From an uncultured Eubacteriales bacterium (GTDB taxonomy: Bacteria > Bacillota > Clostridia > Peptostreptococcales > Anaerovoracaceae): a DNA stretch of 37,238 nt. A program made the position numbers and the translations under genes. The stretch covers positions 1 through 37,238 of the forward strand of contig CADBJW010000020.1 of assembly GCA_902795135.1 (NCBI GenBank). The letters run 5' to 3'. A model generated the notes under the pieces. It saw nothing but the letters and a program-made list of their open reading frames with translations. It ran no database searches and was not told the origin of the DNA. Shown in pieces: positions 16,093 through 24,029 of this stretch (position 1 is its first letter; each line of letters starts with the position of its first letter).

Positions 16093-17157
16093 ATGCCACT
16101 CAATATCATACGAAACGATATCACAAGAGTAGCAGCCGACGCGATCGTAAACACGGCGAATCCTTATGTGGCAGTGGGCAGAGGTGTGGACAGCGCGATC
16201 TACGGAGCTGCCGGCTGGGAGGAATTGCTGAAGGAACGTGGGAAAATCGGGCGGATGAGACCGGGACACGCGGCAGCGACACCGGCTTTTGCGCTGGACG
16301 CGCGATACATCATCCATACAGTAGGACCTGCCTGGCGGGATGGCAGTCACGGAGAACTGGAGACGTTGGCAAACTGTTACCGGGAGTCCCTGCGAATTGC
16401 CGGGGAGCTGCACTGTGAATCGGTGGCATTTCCATTGATTTCAACGGGGACCTACGGGTTCCCAAAAGATAAAGCGTTGCAGATTGCGGTCAGTGAGATT
16501 AGCGCGTTTCTATTCAGCCACGAGATGACCGTTTATTTGGTTGTCTATGACAAAGAAGCCTTTGTGATTTCCGGGAAGGCGTTTTCCGACATTCAATCTT
16601 TCATCGATGAGGCGGACATCGTACCGCCACCAGTGCGCGACCAAAAGGGTTCCTATAAACCTGAGAGACGGCGGGAAGAACGGCGGTCTTACGACATGGA
16701 CCTGTGTGCAGCAAATTATGCCAGCGAACCGGTCTATGAATCCCTCGACGAATTTGACATCATAGAGGAAAGCGCTTTTCTGGCGGAAAACGATCTGAAG
16801 GAGATTTTGAATCAGCCCGGAGAGTCCTTTCAGGAAATGCTGTTTCGAATCATAGACCGAAAGGGAATGACAGATCCGGAAGTCTATCATAAGGCAAACA
16901 TCGACCGGAAGCTGTTCTCAAAAATCCGAAGCTTCAAGAAATACACACCATCAAAAAAGACGGTGCTGGCCCTTGCGGTTGCGCTGGAACTGAATCTGGA
17001 CGAAACGGTCGATCTGCTGCAGCATGCCGGACTGGCGCTGAATCCAAGTAACCGGTTCGATTTAATTGTCGGCTACTGCATCGCCCATAAAATCTACAAT
17101 GTCCATGTCATCAACACATATCTTTTTGACTACGATGAGCCGCTGCTTGTCGGTTGA
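16093..17157 (+). CDS. Macro domain protein with helical HTH-like C-terminal domain
   Basis: Residues 1-165 are a macro domain, a fold that binds ADP-ribose or related nucleotides. The binding-loop motifs are ADAIVNTANPYVAVGRGVDSAIYGAAG (residues 15-41) and FPLISTGTYGFP near residue 117. The usual GGGVD is GRGVD here. An acidic linker (about 205-245) leads to a 100-residue helical domain (SFQEMLFRIIDRKGMTDPEVYHKANIDRKLFSKI, PSKKTVLALAVALELNLDETVDLL) that looks like a divergent XRE-type HTH. It has a strong SD (AAGGAG) and an extended -10 promoter. The TIR gene starts 18 bp downstream, so the two are almost certainly cotranscribed. It could bind the TIR product, reverse ADP-ribosylation or regulate the operon. 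Confidence 0.83.
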   Translation: MPLNIIRNDITRVAADAIVNTANPYVAVGRGVDSAIYGAAGWEELLKERGKIGRMRPGHAAATPAFALDARYIIHTVGPAWRDGSHGELETLANCYRESLRIAGELHCESVAFPLISTGTYGFPKDKALQIAVSEISAFLFSHEMTVYLVVYDKEAFVISGKAFSDIQSFIDEADIVPPPVRDQKGSYKPERRREERRSYDMDLCAANYASEPVYESLDEFDIIEESAFLAENDLKEILNQPGESFQEMLFRIIDRKGMTDPEVYHKANIDRKLFSKIRSFKKYTPSKKTVLALAVALELNLDETVDLLQHAGLALNPSNRFDLIVGYCIAHKIYNVHVINTYLFDYDEPLLVG

Positions 17158-17175
17158 GAAAGGTAGTAGCATCAT

Positions 17176-20100
17176 ATGAACAACTATCACTATGAGGCGT
17201 TTATATCCTACAACCACAACCCTGAAGATATCAGGATTGCCAATATGCTTCAGCAAAAGCTGGAACATTTTCGCATACCTAAAAATATAAAATCCAAAAC
17301 ATCCAAGGGAGAGATCCATCGCATTTTTCTGGATCGGGGTGAGCTTGAAGTGGCCGGCGATCTCAACGAAAAGATTATGCGCGCCATCGAAAACTCCGAA
17401 TACCTGATCGTCATCTGTTCCGAAAAAGCGAAGACCTCCCCATGGATCAAGAAGGAAATCGACTATTTTCTTAAGTTTCACGACAAAGATCAGATTCTGA
17501 CCGTTGTGACCGATGGGGAACCAGCGGATGTGGTACCGGAGATTTTGCGTTATCGGGAACGGACCGATGAGAACGGAACCCTGATCCGGGAGGAAGTGGA
17601 ACCCTTATCCTGCGACTACCGGGGAGATCTCAAGAAGGCAAACCGCAGCGAATTGCCGCGTCTCGTTTCAGCCATCATCGGCTGCCGGTATGACGACCTC
17701 GTACAACGGCAGCGGCACTACCGTATGCAAAGGCTTATGATACTGCTAGCGGTCATCGCAGCGGTGCTGATTTCGGCGCTGGGATACTTTATCTGGAGCA
17801 ATCACCAGATACGGGCAAGTCTCGAAAAATCACAAATCGAAGAGTCAAAGACGCTGGCCCTTCAGTCCGAAATGGCGCTGAACGATGGAGATCGGATCGG
17901 AGCCATTGAAGACGCACTGAAAGCGCTCCCATCTCCGAAAGAGGAACGGCCGATTACTTCAGAAGCCGTGCTCGCTCTTTCCAAGGCCCTGGATATTTAC
18001 AAACCGCCATCGGCAGAACGGGTCACAGCAGTCAGAGAATACAAAGGCTCCGAGGAATTGGGTTCCGCAACCCTCGGACAGGTTTGGCAGATCGATGCTT
18101 TTGATAATAAAGACAAAGGCAAACGATATTTCATGACCATATACACAAAGGGAAGTGTTTGGATCTGGGATGCGGATACGGGGAAACCGCTGATGCATGA
18201 CACGCTCCAGAAGATGTATAAAAATGGGGTGTCCTTTACCAATGGGCAGTTCAGTCGTGATGGGCACGCAGTTCTGATGACCGCGGACACGATTTACTAT
18301 CTGGATGTTGCACAAGGCAAATGTTTATGGAAACAAAAGAACGGTGGGACCTATAATTCGGGTATTCCAATCAATGAGTTCAATTTGATTCCTGACAACG
18401 TACTGACAACAAAGGACAATCTGTTTGTCCCGGTTCAAATCGGTGAAGGAGACGGATCCCATTGGGAAATCCAGAAGAGAGACCTGAAAACCGGCAAGGT
18501 TGAAGAAACCATCACGGTCCCTGACCAGGCCTATTATCTGTGCGCGTCGGCAGATGGCCGGCAGATTGCTTACGGCTGCTCGTCCGGCAGTGGGGATGAG
18601 GATATCGTCTACTGCATGACCGAAGACATGAAAGACCCACGGGAACTGCAGCACATCGGATATCTCACGGGACTCCACTTCAAGGGCAAGAGAAATCTGG
18701 CCATATGCGGGTTAGATCAAAGACCTGATCTGAATGACAATTCCCAGTTTTCGTTTGTGGATATGAATACGGAGGTGGGACGGTACATTCATACAGAAGC
18801 CAGTGAAAAAACCGTGGCTCTTTCTTATTGGGACGCACAGAACGCGAAGGCTCTTTGGGAACAGAAATTTACGGACGTCTTTAGCGGCACGCCAAGTGTT
18901 TATTGGGATAGCGATGACGGGTTGTTGGAAGATGGGATTCCGTGCACGGCAGGCGATAAATTGAAGCTGTTCTCTCAGGAGGGAAAACAGGAATTTGACG
19001 TTGCTTTTGGATCTCCTGTTGTAACCTATCTGAATTATAACCCCGATGCGAAACGGGTCAGTGCAGTGCTGTACGACGGTGGATACGGTCTGTACAGTAT
19101 CGACACAAATCGGGTTCAAAATGTAAGCGGGCAGTTCCACGGACCGGTGGAAGCTGCCGTTCGGGAGGGTTCGTCAGTCTTCACGATCAGTATGGATACC
19201 AGCGGCAAAGGCCTCTCACAAAGGCTTTTGGAGTATCAATACGCAGGTTCCGATAGCAGGTGGAAGGATTACGAAACGCCGATTTACGACCGTACTGCAA
19301 AGGGCGCAGTAGAGAGTCAAACAGAGGAAGTGGAACGGCTGATCATTCCATACAAAGGTTCGTTTATAGAAATCAGCAAACGGTCAAATCCGGAAAAAGA
19401 TCTTGGAGATCAGTATGGCGGTAGGCACATACTGAGAAGGGGAAGCGAAAGCGGCAGGATTCTGTGGCAAAACACCTATTTTGAAGATATGGACAGTTAC
19501 GGGCTTACCTATGCGGGCATCGATGAAGAAAAAGAATTGATGTATTTCCAGTGTCTGGACGTAACATATTTGAATATAGCAGCGATCGATCTCAAAGATG
19601 GTTCTGTGAAAACCATGCAGATTGAGGACAAGGATCTGCCGGGAATATCCACAGAAGTGGAGGGATTGAACGGGTTCCGTGATGGCAAATTGTACAAGGT
19701 GGTCAAGCGGAGCGAGAACGGAGATGATTACCAGATGATTTCCTACTTGTCCCTTCTGACGATTGACCCGCAAGAACAGAAAATCCTAGACATGGCAGAT
19801 ATCCTGAAACTGCCGGAAGGAGAATATGGGAATGATTTTGCCACGGTCAGACCGATTATGGATATAGAAAAGGAACGGCTCCTATTCTATGGAGACGGCA
19901 GCATTCATCTCTATGGATTGGATGGGAAGGAAGTCACGGTCATCAAAGACCTTGCCTATGAGCCTGCAGGTCTTGGCTTTGTAAATCCAGAGGACAAAAG
20001 CGAAGAAATTGTGGCTTTGGAGCCGCTGAGCGACAAGGTGATTCTGCACCGGTACGATGTCAGCAGCGGAGAAGAAGCCGCGCAGGTTACCATCAATGAA

Positions 20101-20361
20101 GCGGCCAATTCTTATGGGGAACCAATCTCGGTGACGCAAATGAGCGATGGGGACCTTCTTGCCGTGATCGGCAGCAAAGCTTTTGTGCTTGATGGATCGA
20201 CCTGGGAACACAAGGCAGACGTCATGGGATATAAAGGATACAATCCAAAAACCCAGCAGTTTTACCTGGGAACGGAGGAATCCGAAAACGGACACGTTCC
20301 TTACTGCTCGCTGGATGAAATGATCCGCATGGGACGCGAAGCGACGGGGCAGAAGGATTGA
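17176..20361 (+). CDS. TIR domain-transmembrane-beta-propeller protein
   Basis: This 1061-residue membrane protein begins with a TIR domain (residues about 4-175; YEAFISYNHNPEDIRIANML, IFLDRGELEVAGDLNEKIMRAIENSEYLIVICS). It keeps the WxxxE motif (W90, E94) whose Glu is catalytic in NAD-cleaving TIR domains. One transmembrane helix spans residues 185-206. A helical stretch (215-275) leads into about 780 residues of repeated beta strands with WD-like or quinoprotein-like blades (VWIWDADTGKPL, YYLDVAQGKCLWKQ, LYGLDGKE), predicted outside the cell. The layout suggests an external sensor controlling an internal TIR enzyme. It is paired with the macro-domain gene (18 bp gap). NADase activity, ligand and role are inference. 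Confidence 0.82.
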   Translation: MNNYHYEAFISYNHNPEDIRIANMLQQKLEHFRIPKNIKSKTSKGEIHRIFLDRGELEVAGDLNEKIMRAIENSEYLIVICSEKAKTSPWIKKEIDYFLKFHDKDQILTVVTDGEPADVVPEILRYRERTDENGTLIREEVEPLSCDYRGDLKKANRSELPRLVSAIIGCRYDDLVQRQRHYRMQRLMILLAVIAAVLISALGYFIWSNHQIRASLEKSQIEESKTLALQSEMALNDGDRIGAIEDALKALPSPKEERPITSEAVLALSKALDIYKPPSAERVTAVREYKGSEELGSATLGQVWQIDAFDNKDKGKRYFMTIYTKGSVWIWDADTGKPLMHDTLQKMYKNGVSFTNGQFSRDGHAVLMTADTIYYLDVAQGKCLWKQKNGGTYNSGIPINEFNLIPDNVLTTKDNLFVPVQIGEGDGSHWEIQKRDLKTGKVEETITVPDQAYYLCASADGRQIAYGCSSGSGDEDIVYCMTEDMKDPRELQHIGYLTGLHFKGKRNLAICGLDQRPDLNDNSQFSFVDMNTEVGRYIHTEASEKTVALSYWDAQNAKALWEQKFTDVFSGTPSVYWDSDDGLLEDGIPCTAGDKLKLFSQEGKQEFDVAFGSPVVTYLNYNPDAKRVSAVLYDGGYGLYSIDTNRVQNVSGQFHGPVEAAVREGSSVFTISMDTSGKGLSQRLLEYQYAGSDSRWKDYETPIYDRTAKGAVESQTEEVERLIIPYKGSFIEISKRSNPEKDLGDQYGGRHILRRGSESGRILWQNTYFEDMDSYGLTYAGIDEEKELMYFQCLDVTYLNIAAIDLKDGSVKTMQIEDKDLPGISTEVEGLNGFRDGKLYKVVKRSENGDDYQMISYLSLLTIDPQEQKILDMADILKLPEGEYGNDFATVRPIMDIEKERLLFYGDGSIHLYGLDGKEVTVIKDLAYEPAGLGFVNPEDKSEEIVALEPLSDKVILHRYDVSSGEEAAQVTINEAANSYGEPISVTQMSDGDLLAVIGSKAFVLDGSTWEHKADVMGYKGYNPKTQQFYLGTEESENGHVPYCSLDEMIRMGREATGQKD

Positions 20362-20385
20362 TTTATTCGCACAAATATTGTAACG

Positions 20386-21591
20386 TTATAAACCGGCCTT
20401 AAGAAGCTCGATGAACTGGCGTGCAGTTCGCGGGCTTCTTCCGTTTCTGCGGATTGCATGGGCTTCTGCTCTGCGAAGCAGTTCGTCTTCGGCCATGTCG
20501 ATGTTGTATTCCTTTGCCAAAGAGCGAACGATGGACAGATATTCTTCCTTGTCCGGTTTCTGGAAGGTGATCGTGAGGCCAAAGCGTGCAGCCAGGCTCA
20601 TGGTTTCCTGCAGCGTATCATTGAGATGCAGATCGTCGTCGAAACCGGATCCAGCCATACGGTCGCTGGCTCTTTCCCGGACCAGATGACGGCGGTTGCT
20701 GGTAGCATAAATGACCGTATTTCCGGCACAACCGGAAATGCTTCCCTGCAGCGTCGCCTTAAGGGCGGAAAAGTTGTCATCGTTATCGGCAAAACTTAAA
20801 TCGTCAATAAACAATATGAACTTCAGTGGGTTGGAAGCCAGCTCTTCCATGATTTCAGGAATCTGGAACAACTGATTTTTCTTGACTTCGATGATTCGTA
20901 AGCCTTTGTCCGCATAGGCTGCGGCAACGGCTTTGATGGTGGAGCTTTTGCCGGTTCCCATGTCTCCATAGAGAAGCATATTGCTGGCGCCGGTTCCGTC
21001 AATGAGGGCCTCCGTATTGCGAATGATCAGATTCCGCTCCCGCTCATAGCCAAAGAGCTCGTCCAGTGTCTGATAATCCGGATGGGCAACGGGGGTGATC
21101 ACGCCGTCTACGACACGGAAAAAAACGTACCGGGCGAACATGCCGTATCCGAGATGGTGAATATTGCCCAGCTTGTGGGTGAATTCCATGGACAGGGAAA
21201 CAGGGCTGTTTTGCCAAACCGGCAGATGAATCTCGGAAATACTTTTGGCATTGCGCTCGTGAATGATTGCTATAATATCATCGGGAGAAATGGCTGCGAT
21301 CTCTTCTAAAATCTGCAATTCGTTTTTAACTGCATCGGCGATCAAAGGACTTTGTTCCTTACCGGATGCAACGCCTTTGACATAAAAATTGTCGTCGCGC
21401 AGCACAATTTCTTTCATATATTCGGACAAGTTGTCGGTTGTCTTGTAGAGGCTCGATACGAATGCGCTGTAATCGGACACCGAAAAACTGTCGAGGAGCG
21501 TTCGAAATGAACTGAGAACAGGGTCAGCTTTTAAGTCGCTGAAGACGGTCAGAGAATCGATTTTTGTCTTTAATTCCGTACTATTGATCAT
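20386..21591 (-). CDS. DUF815 family AAA+ ATPase
   Basis: This is a cytosolic AAA+ ATPase of the DUF815 family with 401 residues and no established function. The N-terminal 180 residues are a helical family-specific region. The ATPase core has Walker A GDMGTGKSST near residue 209, Walker B FILFIDDLSF near residue 259, sensor-1 region VIYATSNRRH and a C-terminal lid with GRSPRTARQFIELL. SD AAAGGAT precedes ATG 21591. It follows the 105-residue gene by 17 bp and shares its promoter. It converges on the TIR gene with 24 bp between and no evident terminator. Confidence 0.85.
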   Translation of the reverse strand: MINSTELKTKIDSLTVFSDLKADPVLSSFRTLLDSFSVSDYSAFVSSLYKTTDNLSEYMKEIVLRDDNFYVKGVASGKEQSPLIADAVKNELQILEEIAAISPDDIIAIIHERNAKSISEIHLPVWQNSPVSLSMEFTHKLGNIHHLGYGMFARYVFFRVVDGVITPVAHPDYQTLDELFGYERERNLIIRNTEALIDGTGASNMLLYGDMGTGKSSTIKAVAAAYADKGLRIIEVKKNQLFQIPEIMEELASNPLKFILFIDDLSFADNDDNFSALKATLQGSISGCAGNTVIYATSNRRHLVRERASDRMAGSGFDDDLHLNDTLQETMSLAARFGLTITFQKPDKEEYLSIVRSLAKEYNIDMAEDELLRRAEAHAIRRNGRSPRTARQFIELLKAGL

Positions 21592-21608
21592 TTGATTGTA
21601 TCCTTTGT

Positions 21609-21926
21609 TTACTTGAAATAAGCAATGATGTGGCGTTTCACGATGGCCATGGCATCTTCATAACCGGATACACATTCCCAGTCTCCCGAAATGTAATATT
21701 TGACAAGACTGTAAATTCGATCGTGATAGTACTGAAGTGTTCCATCGAGATCCTTTCCTTCTGAAATAAGCTGACGTACGTCCGACGGAGCATAATCGAT
21801 GGTTATGATGCCGCGTTTTTTACCGGATGCAGAAGCATCCTGCAGGTTGCTTTCTGTTACATCGATGATGGCAAAGTCACATCTGCTGCCGAATTCCAAG
21901 ACTGGTTCTAGTTTGATTTTACGCAT
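21609..21926 (-). CDS. Small conserved-looking protein, function unknown
   Basis: I do not recognise this 105-residue soluble protein. It begins MRKIKLEPVLEFGSRCDFAIIDVTE, a possible beta-alpha start, and ends in helices (DGTLQYYHDRIYSLVKYY, AMAIVKRHIIAYF). The start is supported by AGGAGG 5 bases before the ATG and by a near-consensus promoter. It leads a two-gene operon with the DUF815 ATPase, so it may be a partner or substrate adaptor of that ATPase. Confidence 0.75.
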   Translation of the reverse strand: MRKIKLEPVLEFGSRCDFAIIDVTESNLQDASASGKKRGIITIDYAPSDVRQLISEGKDLDGTLQYYHDRIYSLVKYYISGDWECVSGYEDAMAIVKRHIIAYFK

Positions 21927-21954
21927 TTCCGCCTCCTGTTATTTGCTGGTTATT

Positions 21955-21983
21955 ATTATACAATCGCACTTTTTACCCGTCAA
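21955..21983 (-). promoter_or_regulatory. Sigma-A promoter of the 105-residue/DUF815 operon
   Basis: On the minus strand TTGACG (21983-21978) and consensus TATAAT (21960-21955) are 17 bp apart, 29 bp upstream of the ATG. It is back to back with the promoter at 22020-22048. Confidence 0.82.
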
Positions 21984-22019
21984 CGAGCATGCCTTCTAAA
22001 GTTATAACTTTACCATTTC

Positions 22020-22048
22020 TTGACATCGACGTTTTAGCGATGTATCAT
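22020..22048 (+). promoter_or_regulatory. Sigma-A promoter of the 47-residue gene
   Basis: Consensus TTGACA (22020-22025) and TATCAT (22043-22048) are 17 bp apart. This gives a leader of about 50 nt before the small ORF at 22105. Confidence 0.75.
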
Positions 22049-22104
22049 GATAGTGCAATACTAATTTAATGTAATAAAGCAATCGAAGGAAAGGAGGGCT
22101 TGTA

Positions 22105-22248
22105 ATGACCATTATTATTAAAGATGACAAAGGAAATGTAGTAGTTGAAAAGGAACTGGACGGTTCAGAATACAAGGTAGAATTGACTCAAAACACACGC
22201 GGCCAGGTTCAGTGCTCCATTCAGCAGATGATTGCTTCCATCCACTAA
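22105..22248 (+). CDS. Small 47-residue protein, function unknown
   Basis: This short gene is supported by a very strong SD (AAAGGAGGG, 6 bases before the ATG) and its own promoter. The product starts MTIIIKDDKGNVVVEKELDG and ends QQMIASIH. The first 30 residues look like two beta strands joined by a DDKGN turn, followed by a short helix. It has no signal or membrane segment. I know no family for it. It is not obviously a toxin or antitoxin, since no partner gene is adjacent. Confidence 0.7.
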   Translation: MTIIIKDDKGNVVVEKELDGSEYKVELTQNTRGQVQCSIQQMIASIH

Positions 22249-22282
22249 AATGAGCCAAACTTTTGACACGTTATGATTAAGG

Positions 22283-22311
22283 TTGCCTGAACGGGACTTT
22301 CGCGTTACAAT
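22283..22311 (+). promoter_or_regulatory. Putative sigma-A promoter giving a leaderless or near-leaderless message
   Basis: TTGCCT (22283-22288) and TACAAT (22306-22311) are 17 bp apart. The start would fall at about 22318-22319, the first base of the 78-residue gene. The absence of an SD upstream of that ATG is consistent with this. Confidence 0.5.
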
Positions 22312-22318
22312 GTGAACC

Positions 22319-22555
22319 ATGAATATGATGAATTTTGAAGGCATTTTCAAAGCCATGCAGGCCAAGGACAAGTTTATGCGAAATCATCCCAAAGTGGAGA
22401 CGTTCCTGAACAATGTCCAGACCAAAGGCTTTTGCGAAAATCAGGAAATAGCGATAGCGGTACGCTATCCGGACGGAACGGAATACAAGACAGGCATCAG
22501 AGTCACACAGTCAGATCTGGAACTCCTTAATGCCCTGAAGAATCTTAAGGGGTAG
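22319..22555 (+). CDS. Small 78-residue protein, function unknown, upstream of rluB
   Basis: The product is a soluble 78-residue protein starting MNMMNFEGIFKAMQAKDKFM. It has a helical first half and a beta-like second half (EIAIAVRYPDGTEYKTGIRVTQSDLELLNAL). No known family was recognised. No SD precedes the ATG at 22319 or the internal ATG at 22325, and a promoter placed just upstream suggests leaderless translation. It ends 4 bp before rluB, so it is probably cotranscribed with it. Confidence 0.72.
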   Translation: MNMMNFEGIFKAMQAKDKFMRNHPKVETFLNNVQTKGFCENQEIAIAVRYPDGTEYKTGIRVTQSDLELLNALKNLKG

Positions 22556-22559
22556 GACC

Positions 22560-23264
22560 ATGAGACTGAATAAGTACATTGCTTCCGCCGGAATATGCAG
22601 CAGGAGGAAGGCAGACGATCTCATTGCAAACGGCAACGTCAAAGTCAACGGCGCCGTGATGCGTGAGATGGGGTTTGACGTGTCCGAAAACGACAGGGTC
22701 CAGGTGAACGGCAAGCTCATACAAGGAGAGAAAGAAAAAGTCTATGTCGTGGTGAACAAGCCTTTGGGGTATATTACGTCCATGGACGATGATAAGAATC
22801 GCGCGACGGTTGCAGAGCTGGTCGCCGACATCCCGGAGCGGCTTTTCCCTGTGGGGAGACTGGATTATAACACGACGGGGCTGTTGATCATGACCAATGA
22901 CGGGCAGATGACCTATTCCCTGACCCACCCGAAACATGAAGTTGACAAAACCTATGTGGCAACGGTTGCCGGCATCCTTTCGGACAAGCGGCTGGCACAG
23001 CTGAGAAAGGGCGTGGATATTGGCGGATTCGTCACGTCTCCGGCCAAAGTGAAAGTGTTAAAGCAAAACCCCCGCTCCACGGTGGTGGAGATTTCCATTC
23101 ATGAGGGGAAGAACCGGCAGGTTCGAAAGATGTTCGCCGCAGTCGGAAACAAAGTCCAGACGCTGGAACGTGTCGCCATCGGCAACATAAGACTGGGAAG
23201 ATTAAAACAGGGCCACTATAGAAAGTTGACCCGTGAAGAAATTCAATATTTAAGAAGCTTATGA
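22560..23264 (+). CDS. rluB: Ribosomal pseudouridine synthase, RluB/RsuA family
   Basis: This enzyme converts uridine to pseudouridine in rRNA, probably 23S. Residues 1-60 are an S4 RNA-binding domain (MRLNKYIASAGICSRRKADDLI, GNVKVNG). The synthase domain carries the RsuA-type motif GRLDYNTTGLLIMTNDG with catalytic Asp102. The C-terminus has IHEGKNRQVRKMFAAVG. At 234 residues it is full length. SD GGGGTAGGA precedes the ATG. The rluB assignment within the RsuA/RluB/E/F group is by overall look. The last 6 bp overlap the end of the converging PHP gene. Confidence 0.88.
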   Translation: MRLNKYIASAGICSRRKADDLIANGNVKVNGAVMREMGFDVSENDRVQVNGKLIQGEKEKVYVVVNKPLGYITSMDDDKNRATVAELVADIPERLFPVGRLDYNTTGLLIMTNDGQMTYSLTHPKHEVDKTYVATVAGILSDKRLAQLRKGVDIGGFVTSPAKVKVLKQNPRSTVVEISIHEGKNRQVRKMFAAVGNKVQTLERVAIGNIRLGRLKQGHYRKLTREEIQYLRSL

Positions 23265-24029
23265 TCCAAAATGCCTGTGATGTATGAACTTACGTCGAGG
23301 CATTTTTACTTTGCTCAGACCCCGGTTATAGATCTTGTAGCCGAGGATGCCGACCCAATGGTCTTTGGCTTTGCTTTTTTTGGTGTCTTCGCGTTCGATT
23401 CCGCCAGCGGTTATGGAAACGCCGTTTTTTACAGCGGCAATCAAATCGTTGTTGCAGTGAATCGTAGCGTCGATGTCGGTCCATGCCATGCCAATGTATT
23501 TGGCGTTGTGGGCATCGGTTCCGGCAAAACCAGGCAAATCAAACTTAGCGGCAAGTTCACTGGCCAGATAATTGGAGTCCGCTTTTTCACATGTGTTAAA
23601 GACTTCGACAAAATCCATATCTTCCAGCCACTTGATGTCCATGAGCTTGAACCCCATAGCAGAAGACGATGGTACGCCAAAAGGATGAGCCAAACCCAGG
23701 ATGCCGCCCAATTCGTGTACGACACGGATCAGTTTGCGGCAGCGCATACCGCGGATTCTGAGAAGGGTAGGAAACACGCCATCAGGAAGTATTACCAGAA
23801 CGTGCCCTGCGTCTTTCGTGTCGTATTCGATTCCACAAATTACCGTCATGCCGGAATACTCCGGTAGATCCCGTTCATAAGCCCATTTCTTACAAGCCTT
23901 GTAACTATTATGATCGGCGATCATAAAACCGTCGTATCCGAGAGCGCGGTATTTGCGAACGTATTCGGAGAGGGGCACCTTTGAATCAAAGGACCCCTCT
24001 TTTGTGTGACAATGTAAATCGAATCTCAA
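23259..24029 (-). CDS. PHP domain phosphoesterase, coupled to kal
   Basis: This is a PHP-family metal phosphoesterase with 256 residues. Ligand motifs are FDLHCHTKEGSFDSK at the N-terminus, IADHN near residue 39, CGIEYDT, LGLAHPFG near residue 114, and FAGTDAHNAKY near residue 170. The start is TTG at 24029, the base directly after the kal stop codon, so translation probably depends on ribosomes finishing kal. A strong hairpin lies over codons 10-20. It ends in a basic tail (KMPRRKFIHHRHFG). Its link to lysine fermentation is positional only, and the substrate is unknown. Confidence 0.82.
   Translation of the reverse strand: MRFDLHCHTKEGSFDSKVPLSEYVRKYRALGYDGFMIADHNSYKACKKWAYERDLPEYSGMTVICGIEYDTKDAGHVLVILPDGVFPTLLRIRGMRCRKLIRVVHELGGILGLAHPFGVPSSSAMGFKLMDIKWLEDMDFVEVFNTCEKADSNYLASELAAKFDLPGFAGTDAHNAKYIGMAWTDIDATIHCNNDLIAAVKNGVSITAGGIEREDTKKSKAKDHWVGILGYKIYNRGLSKVKMPRRKFIHHRHFGS
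23969..24004 (+). terminator. Strong hairpin inside the PHP coding sequence, terminator-like on the plus strand
   Basis: AGAGGGG (23969-23975) pairs with CCCCTCT (23994-24000), and CCTTTG (23978-23983) pairs with CAAAGG (23987-23992), with a 3-base loop. On the plus strand it is followed by TTTTGTG. On the minus strand, the coding sense, there is no T-tract, so there it would act as an mRNA structure near the PHP start rather than a terminator. Confidence 0.45.
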
